Shown here: positions 8,715-17,432 of the stretch, one piece after another | How the letters are laid out: every line of letters begins with the position of its first letter | How positions within the stretch are numbered: position 1 is the stretch's first letter | NCBI GenBank assembly: GCA_934446365.1 | Contig: CAKSDZ010000004.1 | Location: 62,001 to 126,000 of the forward strand | DNA length: 64,000 nucleotides | Direction of reading: 5' to 3' | Source: an uncultured Eubacteriales bacterium | Lineage (GTDB): Bacteria; Bacillota; Clostridia; Oscillospirales; CAG-272 | Position numbers and translations under genes: made by a program | The notes under the pieces: generated by a model | Database searches by the model: none | The model's input: the letters and a program-made list of their open reading frames with translations, nothing else | What the model was told of the DNA's origin: nothing

Positions 8715-10035
8715 AATCAAATTCCTCAATGCTTTCATATTTGCGCCGGATGGCATCCAAACGCTTTTGCTGCTGCCGGGAGAGCCCGAATCCCATATAC
8801 CGACAGGTGTGGTCGTTTTTTAAAATGCAGAAGCACATTCTCTTCCAGCTGGGAATATCCTTAGAGGCTTTGATGTCATCCGTATGGTCCGGAATCGCTC
8901 CTACGAAAACGATGCGGGATTTCTTGTTCAACGTATAGTTGGAAACGCCGTTTCGTTTGATGTGATAACCGTGCTCCTCCAGCTCCCGGATGACCGATTC
9001 ATCCAAGCCTCCTCCTGTGTTGTGCCAAAACTGGATGGAGGTGTTGAATTTTCTGATGTAATTGTTTTTCAGCTTCGGCGGCAGCGTATCCAAAAGAAAC
9101 AGCGTATAGGATTTCCATGTGTGACCCTCGGGCAGCGTGATGCCGCGGTATCCCATCGCTTTGGTGTGACCGTAAATGGAGGCAAAATTGGCACCCTGTA
9201 CCCGTCCCACCAGCCTCACCCATATTTCGGGATCGATCACCCGATATAGATTAAGCGCGTCCTTGGAATAATCGTTGAACGGGGATGCTACCCGCATCTG
9301 GGAAACCTTGAGTCCGGCTTTATAATAGAGATCGTAAAGGCGGTTATAGTCGTAATCAAACAGATAATTTGCGTGCCATACGTCGTTGACGGACCAGTCA
9401 TACAGCGGGGAGGCGCACCAGACGTCTTTAAATTGATTGCTGATCCAGCATCTATTTTTGTAGCCGTACTTTTTATTCAGAAAGCCGCTGTACCGTTGAA
9501 GAGATTCGTCGGCTCTCATGCCGAGCAGACATACGGTTTTTTTCTCGCCATGCGCGATACGGTACCATCTGCCGAATTGCTTCGCGAGGTCCTCCTGCGG
9601 CATCCGATAGGTATAGGTAGTCATGACGTTGTGCTCCAAATTCACGACGTATTCCTTTTGCGGCATCGGACGCACCCAATCCTCTTTTTTGGTGTCATCC
9701 CACGGGTACCAATACATTTCATAATTGCTGAGGGCGGTTCTTGTCGCCATGGGCAGACAAACCCAATACGGCTCTACCTGATCCTTGATCCGCTCGAACG
9801 TGCGCTCCACATATTCCGTTGTGACCGTGTATTGCGCTTCAAAGTCCTGATGGAATACGCCGAGCGTTTTCTCCGGATAATACCGGTTCCGGAAATCGAT
9901 CGTCAGGTTCAGCAAGAGTCCGCTGTCCTTTCCGCCCGAGAAGGAGACATAGATGTTGTCAAATTCCTCAAAGAGGAACCGCAGCCGCCCTAAAAGGGCT
10001 TCATATACATTTTGTTCCAAATATTCTCGTTTCAT
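8704..10035 (-). CDS. IbrA-like PAPS reductase/N-type ATP pyrophosphatase family protein
   Basis: 443 aa. The PP-loop motif SFSGGKDSG (residues 31-39) marks an N-type ATP pyrophosphatase fold, the fold of PAPS reductases and sulfur-transfer enzymes, and LLGMRADESLQRY is the second conserved stretch of IbrA-type proteins. The C-terminal ~200 residues match the DUF3440-like extension. True PAPS reductases are much shorter. A GAGGAA in its last codons serves the downstream ibrB-like gene. The pair lies immediately beside tRNA-Val, with transcription pointing away from it, a frequent position for acquired modules. Adenylation or sulfur transfer is inferred from the fold only. Confidence 0.8.
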   Translation of the reverse strand: MKREYLEQNVYEALLGRLRFLFEEFDNIYVSFSGGKDSGLLLNLTIDFRNRYYPEKTLGVFHQDFEAQYTVTTEYVERTFERIKDQVEPYWVCLPMATRTALSNYEMYWYPWDDTKKEDWVRPMPQKEYVVNLEHNVMTTYTYRMPQEDLAKQFGRWYRIAHGEKKTVCLLGMRADESLQRYSGFLNKKYGYKNRCWISNQFKDVWCASPLYDWSVNDVWHANYLFDYDYNRLYDLYYKAGLKVSQMRVASPFNDYSKDALNLYRVIDPEIWVRLVGRVQGANFASIYGHTKAMGYRGITLPEGHTWKSYTLFLLDTLPPKLKNNYIRKFNTSIQFWHNTGGGLDESVIRELEEHGYHIKRNGVSNYTLNKKSRIVFVGAIPDHTDDIKASKDIPSWKRMCFCILKNDHTCRYMGFGLSRQQQKRLDAIRRKYESIEEFDYGI

Positions 10036-10212
10036 TTTGTCTAATTTTGATAAATATTATCTACTTTCGTCGATTTTATACTTATTTATTATAGTCATTT
10101 TCAGCCTAATTACAAGGCTTAAATTGTAAATTGGATACTTTGACGAAATTGACGGATTCAAGTAGTTGGGCTTCATGAGAGCGCCTATTTTCAACGAATT
10201 TTGTGAAAAGTG

Positions 10213-10241
10213 TTGACGTGCCAAAAAATACATGCTATAAT
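10213..10241 (+). promoter_or_regulatory. Sigma-A type promoter of tRNA-Val
   Basis: TTGACG (10213-10218) and TATAAT (10236-10241), 17-bp spacer, 75 bp before tRNA-Val. Confidence 0.8.
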
Positions 10242-10316
10242 AAAAAAGCGCAGACGATTCGGCGTTGCTTAGACGACGAACCGCCGGTCGGCATATAAAA
10301 TTTTTATCGCAGATAG

Positions 10317-10393
10317 GGGAGCATAGCTCAGCTGGTCAGAGCGCACGGTTCACATCCGTGAGGTCACAGGTTCGATCCCTGCTGTTCCCACCA
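10317..10393 (+). tRNA. tRNA-Val (anticodon CAC)
   Basis: Acceptor GGGAGCA (10317-10323) pairs with TGTTCCC with one G-U pair, followed by A and encoded CCA. The anticodon stem CACGG/CCGTG holds loop TTCACAT with anticodon CAC, and the T-loop contains GTTCGATCC. Confidence 0.95.
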
Positions 10394-10447
10394 TAAAAAC
10401 CACCGAAAGGGTACCCGATTGGGGCGCCGCTTTTTGTGGAGAGGACA

Positions 10448-10496
10448 ATCGCCCGTTATCTTCGTAAGCAAAGGATAGCGGGCGATGTTTTTTTAT
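10448..10496 (+). terminator. Intrinsic terminator after tRNA-Val
   Basis: Arms of 13 bases (10448-10460 and 10474-10486, one G-U pair) followed by GTTTTTTTA. Confidence 0.8.
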
Positions 10497-10512
10497 TATA
10501 GAGGCCGGACGC

Positions 10513-10980
10513 TTAATTTGTGCAAGCGCTGTCTTTCAATCTTCTCCATATTCCATAAATTTCGCAATTTGCGTGTTCTTCATTTGGGTAATATTCGGGC
10601 AAGAGCTTTTGCAGTCGCTCCGCGTCTTTTCTTTTATCAAAAAGCCCATATGGATTCAGCCTTCCGCTTGCCGATATGGCATCTGAAAAGTGGGGACAAT
10701 TTGTAAGAGCGCTGATTTCCGTTTGAGCCTCTGCAAGGTCATAACCGCAGAACGCGAAACCGTCAAGTGCCGGGCGTTTTTTCCCCTTTTCAAGGATGAA
10801 AACGGCAAGAATCTGTTCGTTTTCCGCAAGAGCGGTTTTTTCATCAAAAGTCTTCCTTTCGTTGTAAGGGAAAAGCGCGCAGTCCACAGAAATAATTTCT
10901 TCAATGTTATTATTTCCCCGGTAATTTGGAAAATCTTTGGTGAAAAAGCGTCGGCAAATATAGAAATTGACATTTGACAT
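10513..10980 (-). CDS. Hypothetical protein
   Basis: 155 aa. ATG 10980 is favoured because GGAG lies 10 nt upstream; a TTG two codons earlier is possible. No signal peptide or membrane segment. The central DGFAFCGYDLAEAQ and TNCPHFSDAI stretches look conserved-domain-like, but I do not recognise the family. Codon use resembles the neighbours, so it is probably a real gene. It is a single gene between the tRNA-Val terminator and the LysR gene, on the same strand as lysR but separated from it by a terminator. Confidence 0.6.
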   Translation of the reverse strand: MSNVNFYICRRFFTKDFPNYRGNNNIEEIISVDCALFPYNERKTFDEKTALAENEQILAVFILEKGKKRPALDGFAFCGYDLAEAQTEISALTNCPHFSDAISASGRLNPYGLFDKRKDAERLQKLLPEYYPNEEHANCEIYGIWRRLKDSACTN

Positions 10981-11077
10981 TGGCAAAATTCTCCGTAAAA
11001 TTATGTTTATTGTAGATTCATGATATCAAAATTATAAACTATAAGCAAGGGAAAAAGACTTGCTTTTATTTTAGAAT

Positions 11078-11100
11078 AAAACCACCGATTCGGTGGTTTT
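11078..11100 (-). terminator. Terminator of the lysR-type gene
   Basis: Perfect 7-bp stem ACCACCG/CGGTGGT (11081-11097), with T-rich flanks on both strands. It lies 100 bp after the stop of the LysR gene on the minus strand. Confidence 0.65.
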
Positions 11101-11200
11101 CTTTGTTTTAACAGACGGGGACGATAAAGTGTGTGAAAAGCGAGTGTTCGGCGGCGGAAAAGGGTATTGTAGGCGCAGAAGCCAAAGCGCCGGCGTTCCA

Positions 11201-12100
11201 TCATTTGTAGATTTTCGCCGTTTCATTATAGATTTTTGTAATGGCTTGCAGGATGTCGTTATGTCCGAAATCCTTGTGGTACAGAATATTGATTCCGCGT
11301 ATCATGCTGAGATTTTCGATCGGCAGGGCGGTGATTTTTCCTTTTTTCAGCTCGTCGAGACAGGCGCTGTGCGCGAGAATGGAGATTCCCATGTCCTTGC
11401 GGATGAGGTCCTTGATGGTGGCGATGTTATCGACTTCGAGCACCACGTTGAAGTCGTCGATGGACATGCCGAGGCTTTCGAGATGAGACATAAACAGATT
11501 GCGGGTGCCCGAATTCGGGAGCCGCAGAATCATTTTTTCTTTTTTGATGTCGGCAAGCGTCACGGTATTCTTTTTCGCGAGCGGATTGTTGTTCGACACC
11601 ACGCAGACGATATAATCCGTGTCGAGAAGCTGGGCGCTGATTCTGGGGTCGTTGATATTGCCCTCGACGATTGCGAGGTCCAGCTCATAATTGGAGAGCA
11701 TATCATAAAGATTGTTTATTGTATCAGTTATAATTGTTATGCTTATGCCGGTGTTTGCGTTTCCGTATTTGGCGAGCACCTCGGCGATGACGCTGCTTTC
11801 CGCGGTATGTGTGATTCCCACCCGGATTTTGGTCATGTGCTTTTCCTCATCGGAGATCGCCTGCTGCATTTTCTCATACAGCGCCTTGATGCGCTTGGCG
11901 TATTTGATTGCAATTTCCCCTTCGGCCGTCAGTTTCAGCTCCCCTTTGCTGCGGTGGAAGATTTTGATTCCGAGGTCCTGCTCAAGCAGGGCGATGTGAT
12001 GGCTGACGGCAGGCTGTGTGAGGGACAGCTCCTCGGCAGCCCTTGTGAAGTTCTTTTTTTCATATACGGTTAACAGGGTTTCCAGCTTGATATCCAACAT
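11201..12100 (-). CDS. LysR family transcriptional regulator
   Basis: 299 aa. The N-terminal winged helix-turn-helix is typical (KKNFTRAAEELSLTQPAVSH, then LEQDLGIKIFHRS), and residues ~90-295 form the two-lobed periplasmic-binding-like effector domain. It is divergent from a cation/proton antiporter gene with a 271-bp gap. A 25-bp palindrome with T-N11-A spacing lies 30 bp upstream of its start, so it probably represses itself and controls the antiporter. The effector cannot be predicted. Confidence 0.92.
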   Translation of the reverse strand: MLDIKLETLLTVYEKKNFTRAAEELSLTQPAVSHHIALLEQDLGIKIFHRSKGELKLTAEGEIAIKYAKRIKALYEKMQQAISDEEKHMTKIRVGITHTAESSVIAEVLAKYGNANTGISITIITDTINNLYDMLSNYELDLAIVEGNINDPRISAQLLDTDYIVCVVSNNNPLAKKNTVTLADIKKEKMILRLPNSGTRNLFMSHLESLGMSIDDFNVVLEVDNIATIKDLIRKDMGISILAHSACLDELKKGKITALPIENLSMIRGINILYHKDFGHNDILQAITKIYNETAKIYK

Positions 12101-12129
12101 TTTCTATTCACCATTCCTAAAATTTATGG

Positions 12130-12154
12130 ATGCAAAAAGAATTATAATTTGCAT
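12130..12154. promoter_or_regulatory. Probable LysR operator
   Basis: Perfect 7-bp half-sites ATGCAAA (12130-12136) and TTTGCAT (12148-12154) with an 11-base centre, the classic LysR-type T-N11-A layout. It lies between the divergent lysR-type and antiporter genes. Confidence 0.65.
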
Positions 12155-12371
12155 TTATGATAAAAACAGTATATCATGATAACAGAACAAAAGCAAGATA
12201 AAAACGAAAAAGGCCGGAATGCCTGTACTGAACTCGGTTTTCGGCTTATCTTCAACAGCGGCGGAGCCATATCTTCGCTGCTGGTCGTTTTTTATATAAG
12301 GATTTATGCCGTTCTTGCCGGCTTATCATATATTTTATTGCCGTCATGTTCACGGCAGAACGGGGCTTATC

Positions 12372-13766
12372 ATGTTAACAAATTTTCTGGATCGGTTTTC
12401 GCCCGGAACGGCGATTCTGATTACCTTGTCGATTATTCTTCTTTCCGGCTTTCTTGTCACAAGGCTGACGAAGCTTTTAAAGCTTCCGAACGTCAGCGGC
12501 TACATCATCGCCGGAATCCTCATCGGCCCGCATCTTTTGAATTTGGTGCCGCAGAACATCGTGGACAATATGAGCTTTGTCAGCGATATCGCGCTTGCTT
12601 TCATTGCATTCGGGATCGGACGCTTTTTCAAAAAGGAAACGCTGAAAGAAACCGGGGCTTCGGTCATCGTAATCACGCTTTTGGAAGCGCTTCTTGCGGG
12701 CGTGCTGGTCACGGTGGTCATGTATTTCTGCTTCGGGCTTGACCTCATGCTGTCCTTGCTGCTCGGTGCGATTGCAACGGCAACCGCTCCCGCGAGCACG
12801 CTCATGACCATCAACCAGTATCATGCGCGCGGCAAATTCGTCAGCGTGCTTTTGCAGGTGGTGGCGCTGGACGACGTGGTGTGTCTGCTCGTATTCAGCA
12901 TTGTGGCGGCCATTGTGAATGCCGTGGAAACCGGCAGCGTATCCGCGGCGAGCGTGCTTCTCCCGATTGCCTATAACATCGGCGCAATGATACTGGGAGC
13001 CGTGTTTGCACTGATTCTGACAAGACTTCTCAGCAGTCCGAAGCGCAGCATGGACAACCGGCTGATTCTCGCGATTGCGATGCTTTTGGGACTTTCCGGA
13101 CTTTGCTCGATTTTCGATATATCGCCGCTGCTTTCCTGCATGATTTTCGGGGCGGTTTACATGAACATGACGCGGGACGACGAGCTGTATCGTCAGATCA
13201 ACAACTTCACGCCGCCCATTATGTCGATTTTCTTTGTCTTATCCGGTATGAACCTCGATGTCGGTGCGCTTTCCGCCTTCGGCATCGTCGGCATCGTCTA
13301 TTTCCTTGTGCGCATTGTCGGCAAATATCTCGGCGCATATCTCGGCTGTCTTGCCGTGAAATCGGAAAAGCCGATCCGGAATTATCTCGGCGTGGCGCTG
13401 ATTCCGCAGGCCGGCGTCGCCATCGGACTCGCGTATCTTGCCAAGCGGATTCTGCCGGACGAGATCGGCAATCTTCTCATGACAATTATTCTCGCTTCCT
13501 CCGTTTTGTATGAGCTGATCGGTCCGGCATGCGCGAAGTTTGCGCTGATTCGCTCCGGCGCAATCAAAAAAGAAGCGCTTAAAGGAGGCGGGAAGCCGTC
13601 GAAAGCTTCAAAAGCCTCGGCCGCACCGGTGTCGGAACCGACGCTCACAGCGCCTGAGGGAACTGTGGAAGTACCTGTGATGTCAGAGGCAACCGCAGAA
13701 GTGCCTGTGGTGTCGGCTGCATCCGAGCAGTCGGCGGCGTCCGAGGAACAGACGCCGGTGCCGTGA
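12372..13766 (+). CDS. Cation:proton antiporter (CPA2/Kef-type)
   Basis: 464 aa from ATG 12372. The frame extends upstream, but hydrophobic membrane sequence begins here. About 12 membrane segments cover residues 5-395, with SGYIIAGILIGPHLL, ATATAPASTLM and ALDDVVCLLVF matching the Na+/H+ exchanger core; the DD pair in the last is the expected ion-binding site. There is no TrkA-N domain, unlike full Kef proteins. The C-terminal ~65 residues are a low-complexity cytoplasmic tail rich in Ala, Ser, Glu, Val and Pro with loosely repeated VPV units. Divergent from lysR, which probably regulates it. It likely exchanges Na+ or K+ for H+ in pH or salt homeostasis. Confidence 0.88.
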   Translation: MLTNFLDRFSPGTAILITLSIILLSGFLVTRLTKLLKLPNVSGYIIAGILIGPHLLNLVPQNIVDNMSFVSDIALAFIAFGIGRFFKKETLKETGASVIVITLLEALLAGVLVTVVMYFCFGLDLMLSLLLGAIATATAPASTLMTINQYHARGKFVSVLLQVVALDDVVCLLVFSIVAAIVNAVETGSVSAASVLLPIAYNIGAMILGAVFALILTRLLSSPKRSMDNRLILAIAMLLGLSGLCSIFDISPLLSCMIFGAVYMNMTRDDELYRQINNFTPPIMSIFFVLSGMNLDVGALSAFGIVGIVYFLVRIVGKYLGAYLGCLAVKSEKPIRNYLGVALIPQAGVAIGLAYLAKRILPDEIGNLLMTIILASSVLYELIGPACAKFALIRSGAIKKEALKGGGKPSKASKASAAPVSEPTLTAPEGTVEVPVMSEATAEVPVVSAASEQSAASEEQTPVP

Positions 13767-13850
13767 ACGGGGAAGCAGCCGAGTGATTTCCCGTCGGTCT
13801 GCGGAGTTGACAACTTGACGAAAGTTCTCTTTTCTGAAAAATGTGAAAAC

Positions 13851-13884
13851 GGGCGTTCCCTTGAAAAAGGAAACGCCCTTGTTT
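13851..13884. terminator. Two-way intrinsic terminator
   Basis: Arms GGGCGTT (13851-13857) and AACGCCC (13872-13878), followed by TTGTTTATTTTTT on the plus strand and GTTTTCACATTTTT on the minus strand. It lies between the convergent antiporter and flavin reductase genes. Confidence 0.7.
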
Positions 13885-14473
13885 ATTTTTTCTTTTCGGG
13901 CATGTGTTTTTTCTTTTTGGCAACCGAAAAGCCGAAGCTGCCGAGCTTTTGCCCAAGCTCAAAATATTCCCCGTGCGCGTAAGCGCAAAGTCCGGCTTTG
14001 TCAAGCCGGAGCTTTCCCGAACGGTCGATCAAGGTCTCATCTACGCTGATCTGCACGATGTCCGCGATGAACATGTCGTGAGAGCCGAGCGGGACGACAT
14101 GATCCACCCTGCAATAAATCGAGAGAGGCGCTTCCGTGATGGCAGGGCACATGAAGCTTTCACTGTATTCCGGCGTCAGACCGCACGCCGCATATTTATC
14201 TACCTTGCGTCCTGTGCGCATACCGCAGAAGTCTGCGGCGCGGACGAGCTCACGGCTTGTCAGGTTCACGACAAATTCGCCGCTTTCCTTTATCAGGGGA
14301 TAGGAATACCTTTCCGGACGGACGGATATATATGTCTTGGGAGGATGTGTGCATAAAATGCCTGTCCACGCGACGGTAATGATATTGGGCTTGCCGTCCT
14401 TTCCGGCGCAGGATACCATGGCCGGCGGTACGGGCGCGGTGAGTGCGCCGGCTTTCCATATGATTTTTGACAT
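13883..14473 (-). CDS. Flavin reductase family protein
   Basis: 196 aa from ATG 14473, with AAAGGAATTTT as ribosome binding site. It has the flavin-reductase-like FMN-binding split-barrel pattern: PVPPAMVSC, ITVAWTGILCTHPP, YISVRPERYSYPLI and EFVVNLTS near the N-terminus, and a DMFIADIVQISVDE strand later. Members reduce or bind FMN and supply electrons to partner enzymes. The C-terminus is a short Lys-rich tail (KKKKHMPEKKK), which is unusual. Single gene; no partner oxygenase is nearby. Confidence 0.85.
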   Translation of the reverse strand: MSKIIWKAGALTAPVPPAMVSCAGKDGKPNIITVAWTGILCTHPPKTYISVRPERYSYPLIKESGEFVVNLTSRELVRAADFCGMRTGRKVDKYAACGLTPEYSESFMCPAITEAPLSIYCRVDHVVPLGSHDMFIADIVQISVDETLIDRSGKLRLDKAGLCAYAHGEYFELGQKLGSFGFSVAKKKKHMPEKKK

Positions 14474-14597
14474 GTAAAATTCCTTTCTTTTGGATTTTAT
14501 TTGAAAAAGGTTGTTTTTTTGATTGGATATACTGAACAATCGCAGACGGGCAAATTCGACAAAATAGACAAATTTATTTGCCGGATATCAAAGGAGA

Positions 14598-14626
14598 TTG
14601 ACTTTTTTTACGAATCGCGCTATAAT
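14598..14626 (+). promoter_or_regulatory. Strong sigma-A promoter for the M6 protease operon
   Basis: TTGACT (14598-14603) and TATAAT (14621-14626) with 17-bp spacing. It is followed by ~180 AT-rich bases with no recognised riboswitch before the first small reading frame at 14812. Confidence 0.75.
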
Positions 14627-14811
14627 ATATTTTGTATCAGATATAAAATTTTCGAATGCTTTATGTAAATTTTAAATTTACTTAGACATTCGCTGCGGGA
14701 GGTTTTCACCGATACGGATGCTTTTGCCATTATAAAAGAATTATAACATATTTTTAATTTATTTGGTAGATGATTTTTTAAAATGAATCTATTATTAAAG
14801 GGGAGACGATT

Positions 14812-14910
14812 GTGTCACAGCATGCGAAAAAAATATTGGTGAGAGCTCTTTGCGGCTTTCTTGCCTTGCTTTTGGTGCTCGGTTGTGTTGCCATGCTTGT
14901 GTATATTTAA
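14812..14910 (+). CDS. Small membrane peptide, 32 aa
   Basis: GTG start (a TTG overlaps it at 14810) preceded by AAAGGGGAG about 6 nt upstream, one of the better ribosome binding sites nearby. It encodes a basic N-terminus (HAKKILVR) and then one hydrophobic stretch of about 18 residues containing LGCVAML. It lies between a strong promoter and the first M6-type protease gene (start 72 bp downstream), in the same direction. It could be a leader peptide, a small membrane or lipoprotein partner of the proteases, or the remnant of a signal peptide. No homologue recognised. Confidence 0.5.
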   Translation: MSQHAKKILVRALCGFLALLLVLGCVAMLVYI

Positions 14911-14981
14911 ATGTATTGGCGCGGCCGGCGAGTTGCCGGACAACCGGAATTTATAGCTGAAATATGGGGGAGGGGATTTTG

Positions 14982-17429
14982 ATGAGAATAAAAAGAGCTG
15001 CGGCACTTCTGCTTGCGGTGATGCTTGTGCTGACGCTTATGCCGGTCTTGGTGCAGGCGGAGGATTCGTGGGTGCTTGACAAGCTTGCCGACGAGGATTC
15101 CGGCTATAAACCGATTCCTCTTTTGATTATCAAAATAAATTACGATGCTGACGGAGACGGGAAGGACGGATTTGATCTGAATCTCGGCTCCGACGTTTTG
15201 AAAAAGACCGGAGAGCAGTGGACGCATACGGCGGATTCCTATTGGAACGAAATCTGCTTCTCCGACACCGGCAAATCGCTTAAAAATTATTATAAAGTGA
15301 TATCGAACGGAAGCTTTTACTTTTATCCTGCGGAGGAAACCTATGCGAGTCTTTCTGCGGGAGGCAGGGAAAACGACGGCGTTGTGACGGTCACGATTCC
15401 CTATAAGCATCCGCAGAGCGCGACGGGAAATGTTTCCACGGAGGATTACAGCTCCCGAATTGCCGCGCTGAAAGCCGCGGACGAATATGTGGATTTCGCA
15501 AGCTTTGATAAAAACGGCGACGGGGTCGTCAGCTCTGCGGAGCTTGCCGTCGTATATGTCTGCGGCGGCTATGAATATTCCTCTGCTTATAACGGAAGCA
15601 ATCGGGATCTGTTTGCCGTGCATGCGCATTACACCTCCGGCTCCGGCTGCGAGCTTGACGGCGTGATGGTCCAGAACGGCGGTTTTGTCAGGGTCGGGGA
15701 GTACGGAAGCAGTACCGAGGGCATCACGATGGGAACCATCGCACATGAGCTGGGCCATTTTCTCGGCGCGGCGGACCTCTATGATACCGACCACAACGGC
15801 AACGGCGTCAAATGGAACTACGCCTCCAATTTGTCACTGATGTCGAGCGGCAGCCATAACAGCTATACCGGAGAAAGAAGCGGCACAAGCCCTTCTTATC
15901 TTGATCCGTATCATGCGATCGAGCTCGGTTTTGTAACGGCGCAGACGGCGCTTGACGGTACATATACGCTGTATTCGAGACAAAGCAGTGCGGGCACCTA
16001 CAATATCATCAAGGTAAATACACCGGACCCCGGTGAATATTATCTGATCGAAAACCGGAACGGCGATATCGAAAACAGCATGTTTGATGCCATCGACAGC
16101 GGTGCGAGGGGAATCGTCATTTGGCACATTGATGAATATTCGATCACAAAAGGCCGCATCAATAACGAAGGAAGCGGCCACGACCCGGGGATTGCTCTCT
16201 TGGGGGTAAACAGTCTTTCCGTTCCGTATGGATTTTTCTACAACGAGAGAGCCAATGAGCGGTATTATACCTTTGACAGCGGTAAGTATAAGTTCCCGAT
16301 CAGCGGAACCGCCTATACGAGTCTCACGGAGGAGGAGGCTGCGGAATACGGCTTGAAAATTGAGATTATTTCCGAACGCGGAGATGAAATGCAGATCAAG
16401 GTGACCGGCGCCGCGGCACTGCCGCCCACGCTGAATCTGACCTCGGTGTCCAAGACTACCTCCGAGCTTACGTTCAAAGCGAAGATCAGGGATTTGAACG
16501 GCGGAAGCGTGACCTCCTGCGGCTTGATCCTTTCCACAAAAGAGGATTATCTGTCGGATCCGAACGCCAAAATTGTATCTTTGAAGCCGGATGAATACGG
16601 ATATTTTTCCTATACCTTTGAAGACCTTTCGGAAAACACCAAATATTTCTGTACGGCATTTACGGAGGGAGACAGCGGCAGAAGCGAAAAATCCACAATC
16701 GGATATACGGCGGCCGTTCCGGTTCCGAGGGATTATTATGTTGCGCATCTTTATATGGGCAAAACAGCCGCGGAACGCTCCTATGATGTCAATCTGAAAC
16801 CGGGCGATACGATTCCGGATGCGGTCACAAGATCCATGAAAAAAAGCGGATATCTTTTCGGCGGCTGGTATCTGGATGAGAATTATACCGAGCGTTTTGA
16901 TTTGAATTCGACGCAGACCGAGCTTGCCGATATCACGCTGTTTGCCAAATGGATCGACGAAGAGCTTGCCGCCGTGCTCACGATTCATAACGCCACCTCG
17001 CGCTACGGAATGACGTTCGCGACGGAGGTCGGAGATACGTTCGTCGTGCCGGATATTGTGGATAGGGCGGGATATACTTTCGCCGGCTGGTATATAGATG
17101 AAGCCCTGACGACCTTATACGATTTCGGTACGGCAGCGGAAAACACAGACGGTGTCGATATTTATGCGAAATGGGTCAAAGACGAATCCGAGCCTCCGGA
17201 AACGACGGCAGACCCGCCGGATACTGCGGAAACCACCGTACCTGCGGAAACGACTGCTCCGACGGAAACAACATCGGATGGTCCGGCGACCACCCCCGCA
17301 GTGACGCCTGATAAAGGCGGACATACGGGACTGATTCTTGTTATTGCGGCGGCGGTCGTGATTGCGGCCATCGCAGTGATATATATTCTTTTTAAGAAAA
17401 AGCAAAACCATAAAAACGAAAAGGAGTAA
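14982..17429 (+). CDS. Cell-anchored M6-type metalloprotease with InlB-type repeats (copy 1)
   Basis: 815 aa from ATG 14982 (GGGGGAGGGG upstream). It has a signal peptide ending at VQAED, then a catalytic domain with HELGHFLGAADLYD (H255, H259) resembling immune inhibitor A/M6 peptidases, plus MSSGSH and the IVIWHIDEY strand typical of that family. An EF-hand-like loop (DKNGDGVVSSAE) around residue 180 should bind calcium. Residues ~480-585 form a fibronectin-like region. Two Listeria-Bacteroides (InlB B-type) repeats follow, each with GYxFxGWYxDE and ending AKW. A Thr/Glu/Pro linker, one membrane helix and a basic tail anchor it. The stop lies 3 bp before the paralogue's start. Probably cuts host, dietary or bacterial surface proteins. 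Confidence 0.85.
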   Translation: MRIKRAAALLLAVMLVLTLMPVLVQAEDSWVLDKLADEDSGYKPIPLLIIKINYDADGDGKDGFDLNLGSDVLKKTGEQWTHTADSYWNEICFSDTGKSLKNYYKVISNGSFYFYPAEETYASLSAGGRENDGVVTVTIPYKHPQSATGNVSTEDYSSRIAALKAADEYVDFASFDKNGDGVVSSAELAVVYVCGGYEYSSAYNGSNRDLFAVHAHYTSGSGCELDGVMVQNGGFVRVGEYGSSTEGITMGTIAHELGHFLGAADLYDTDHNGNGVKWNYASNLSLMSSGSHNSYTGERSGTSPSYLDPYHAIELGFVTAQTALDGTYTLYSRQSSAGTYNIIKVNTPDPGEYYLIENRNGDIENSMFDAIDSGARGIVIWHIDEYSITKGRINNEGSGHDPGIALLGVNSLSVPYGFFYNERANERYYTFDSGKYKFPISGTAYTSLTEEEAAEYGLKIEIISERGDEMQIKVTGAAALPPTLNLTSVSKTTSELTFKAKIRDLNGGSVTSCGLILSTKEDYLSDPNAKIVSLKPDEYGYFSYTFEDLSENTKYFCTAFTEGDSGRSEKSTIGYTAAVPVPRDYYVAHLYMGKTAAERSYDVNLKPGDTIPDAVTRSMKKSGYLFGGWYLDENYTERFDLNSTQTELADITLFAKWIDEELAAVLTIHNATSRYGMTFATEVGDTFVVPDIVDRAGYTFAGWYIDEALTTLYDFGTAAENTDGVDIYAKWVKDESEPPETTADPPDTAETTVPAETTAPTETTSDGPATTPAVTPDKGGHTGLILVIAAAVVIAAIAVIYILFKKKQNHKNEKE

Positions 17430-17432
17430 GTG

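Noticed and set aside
12176..12742. Open frame of 188 codons upstream of and overlapping the antiporter
   Set aside because: Its second half is the antiporter gene in another frame, and the first half has no coding character or ribosome binding site.
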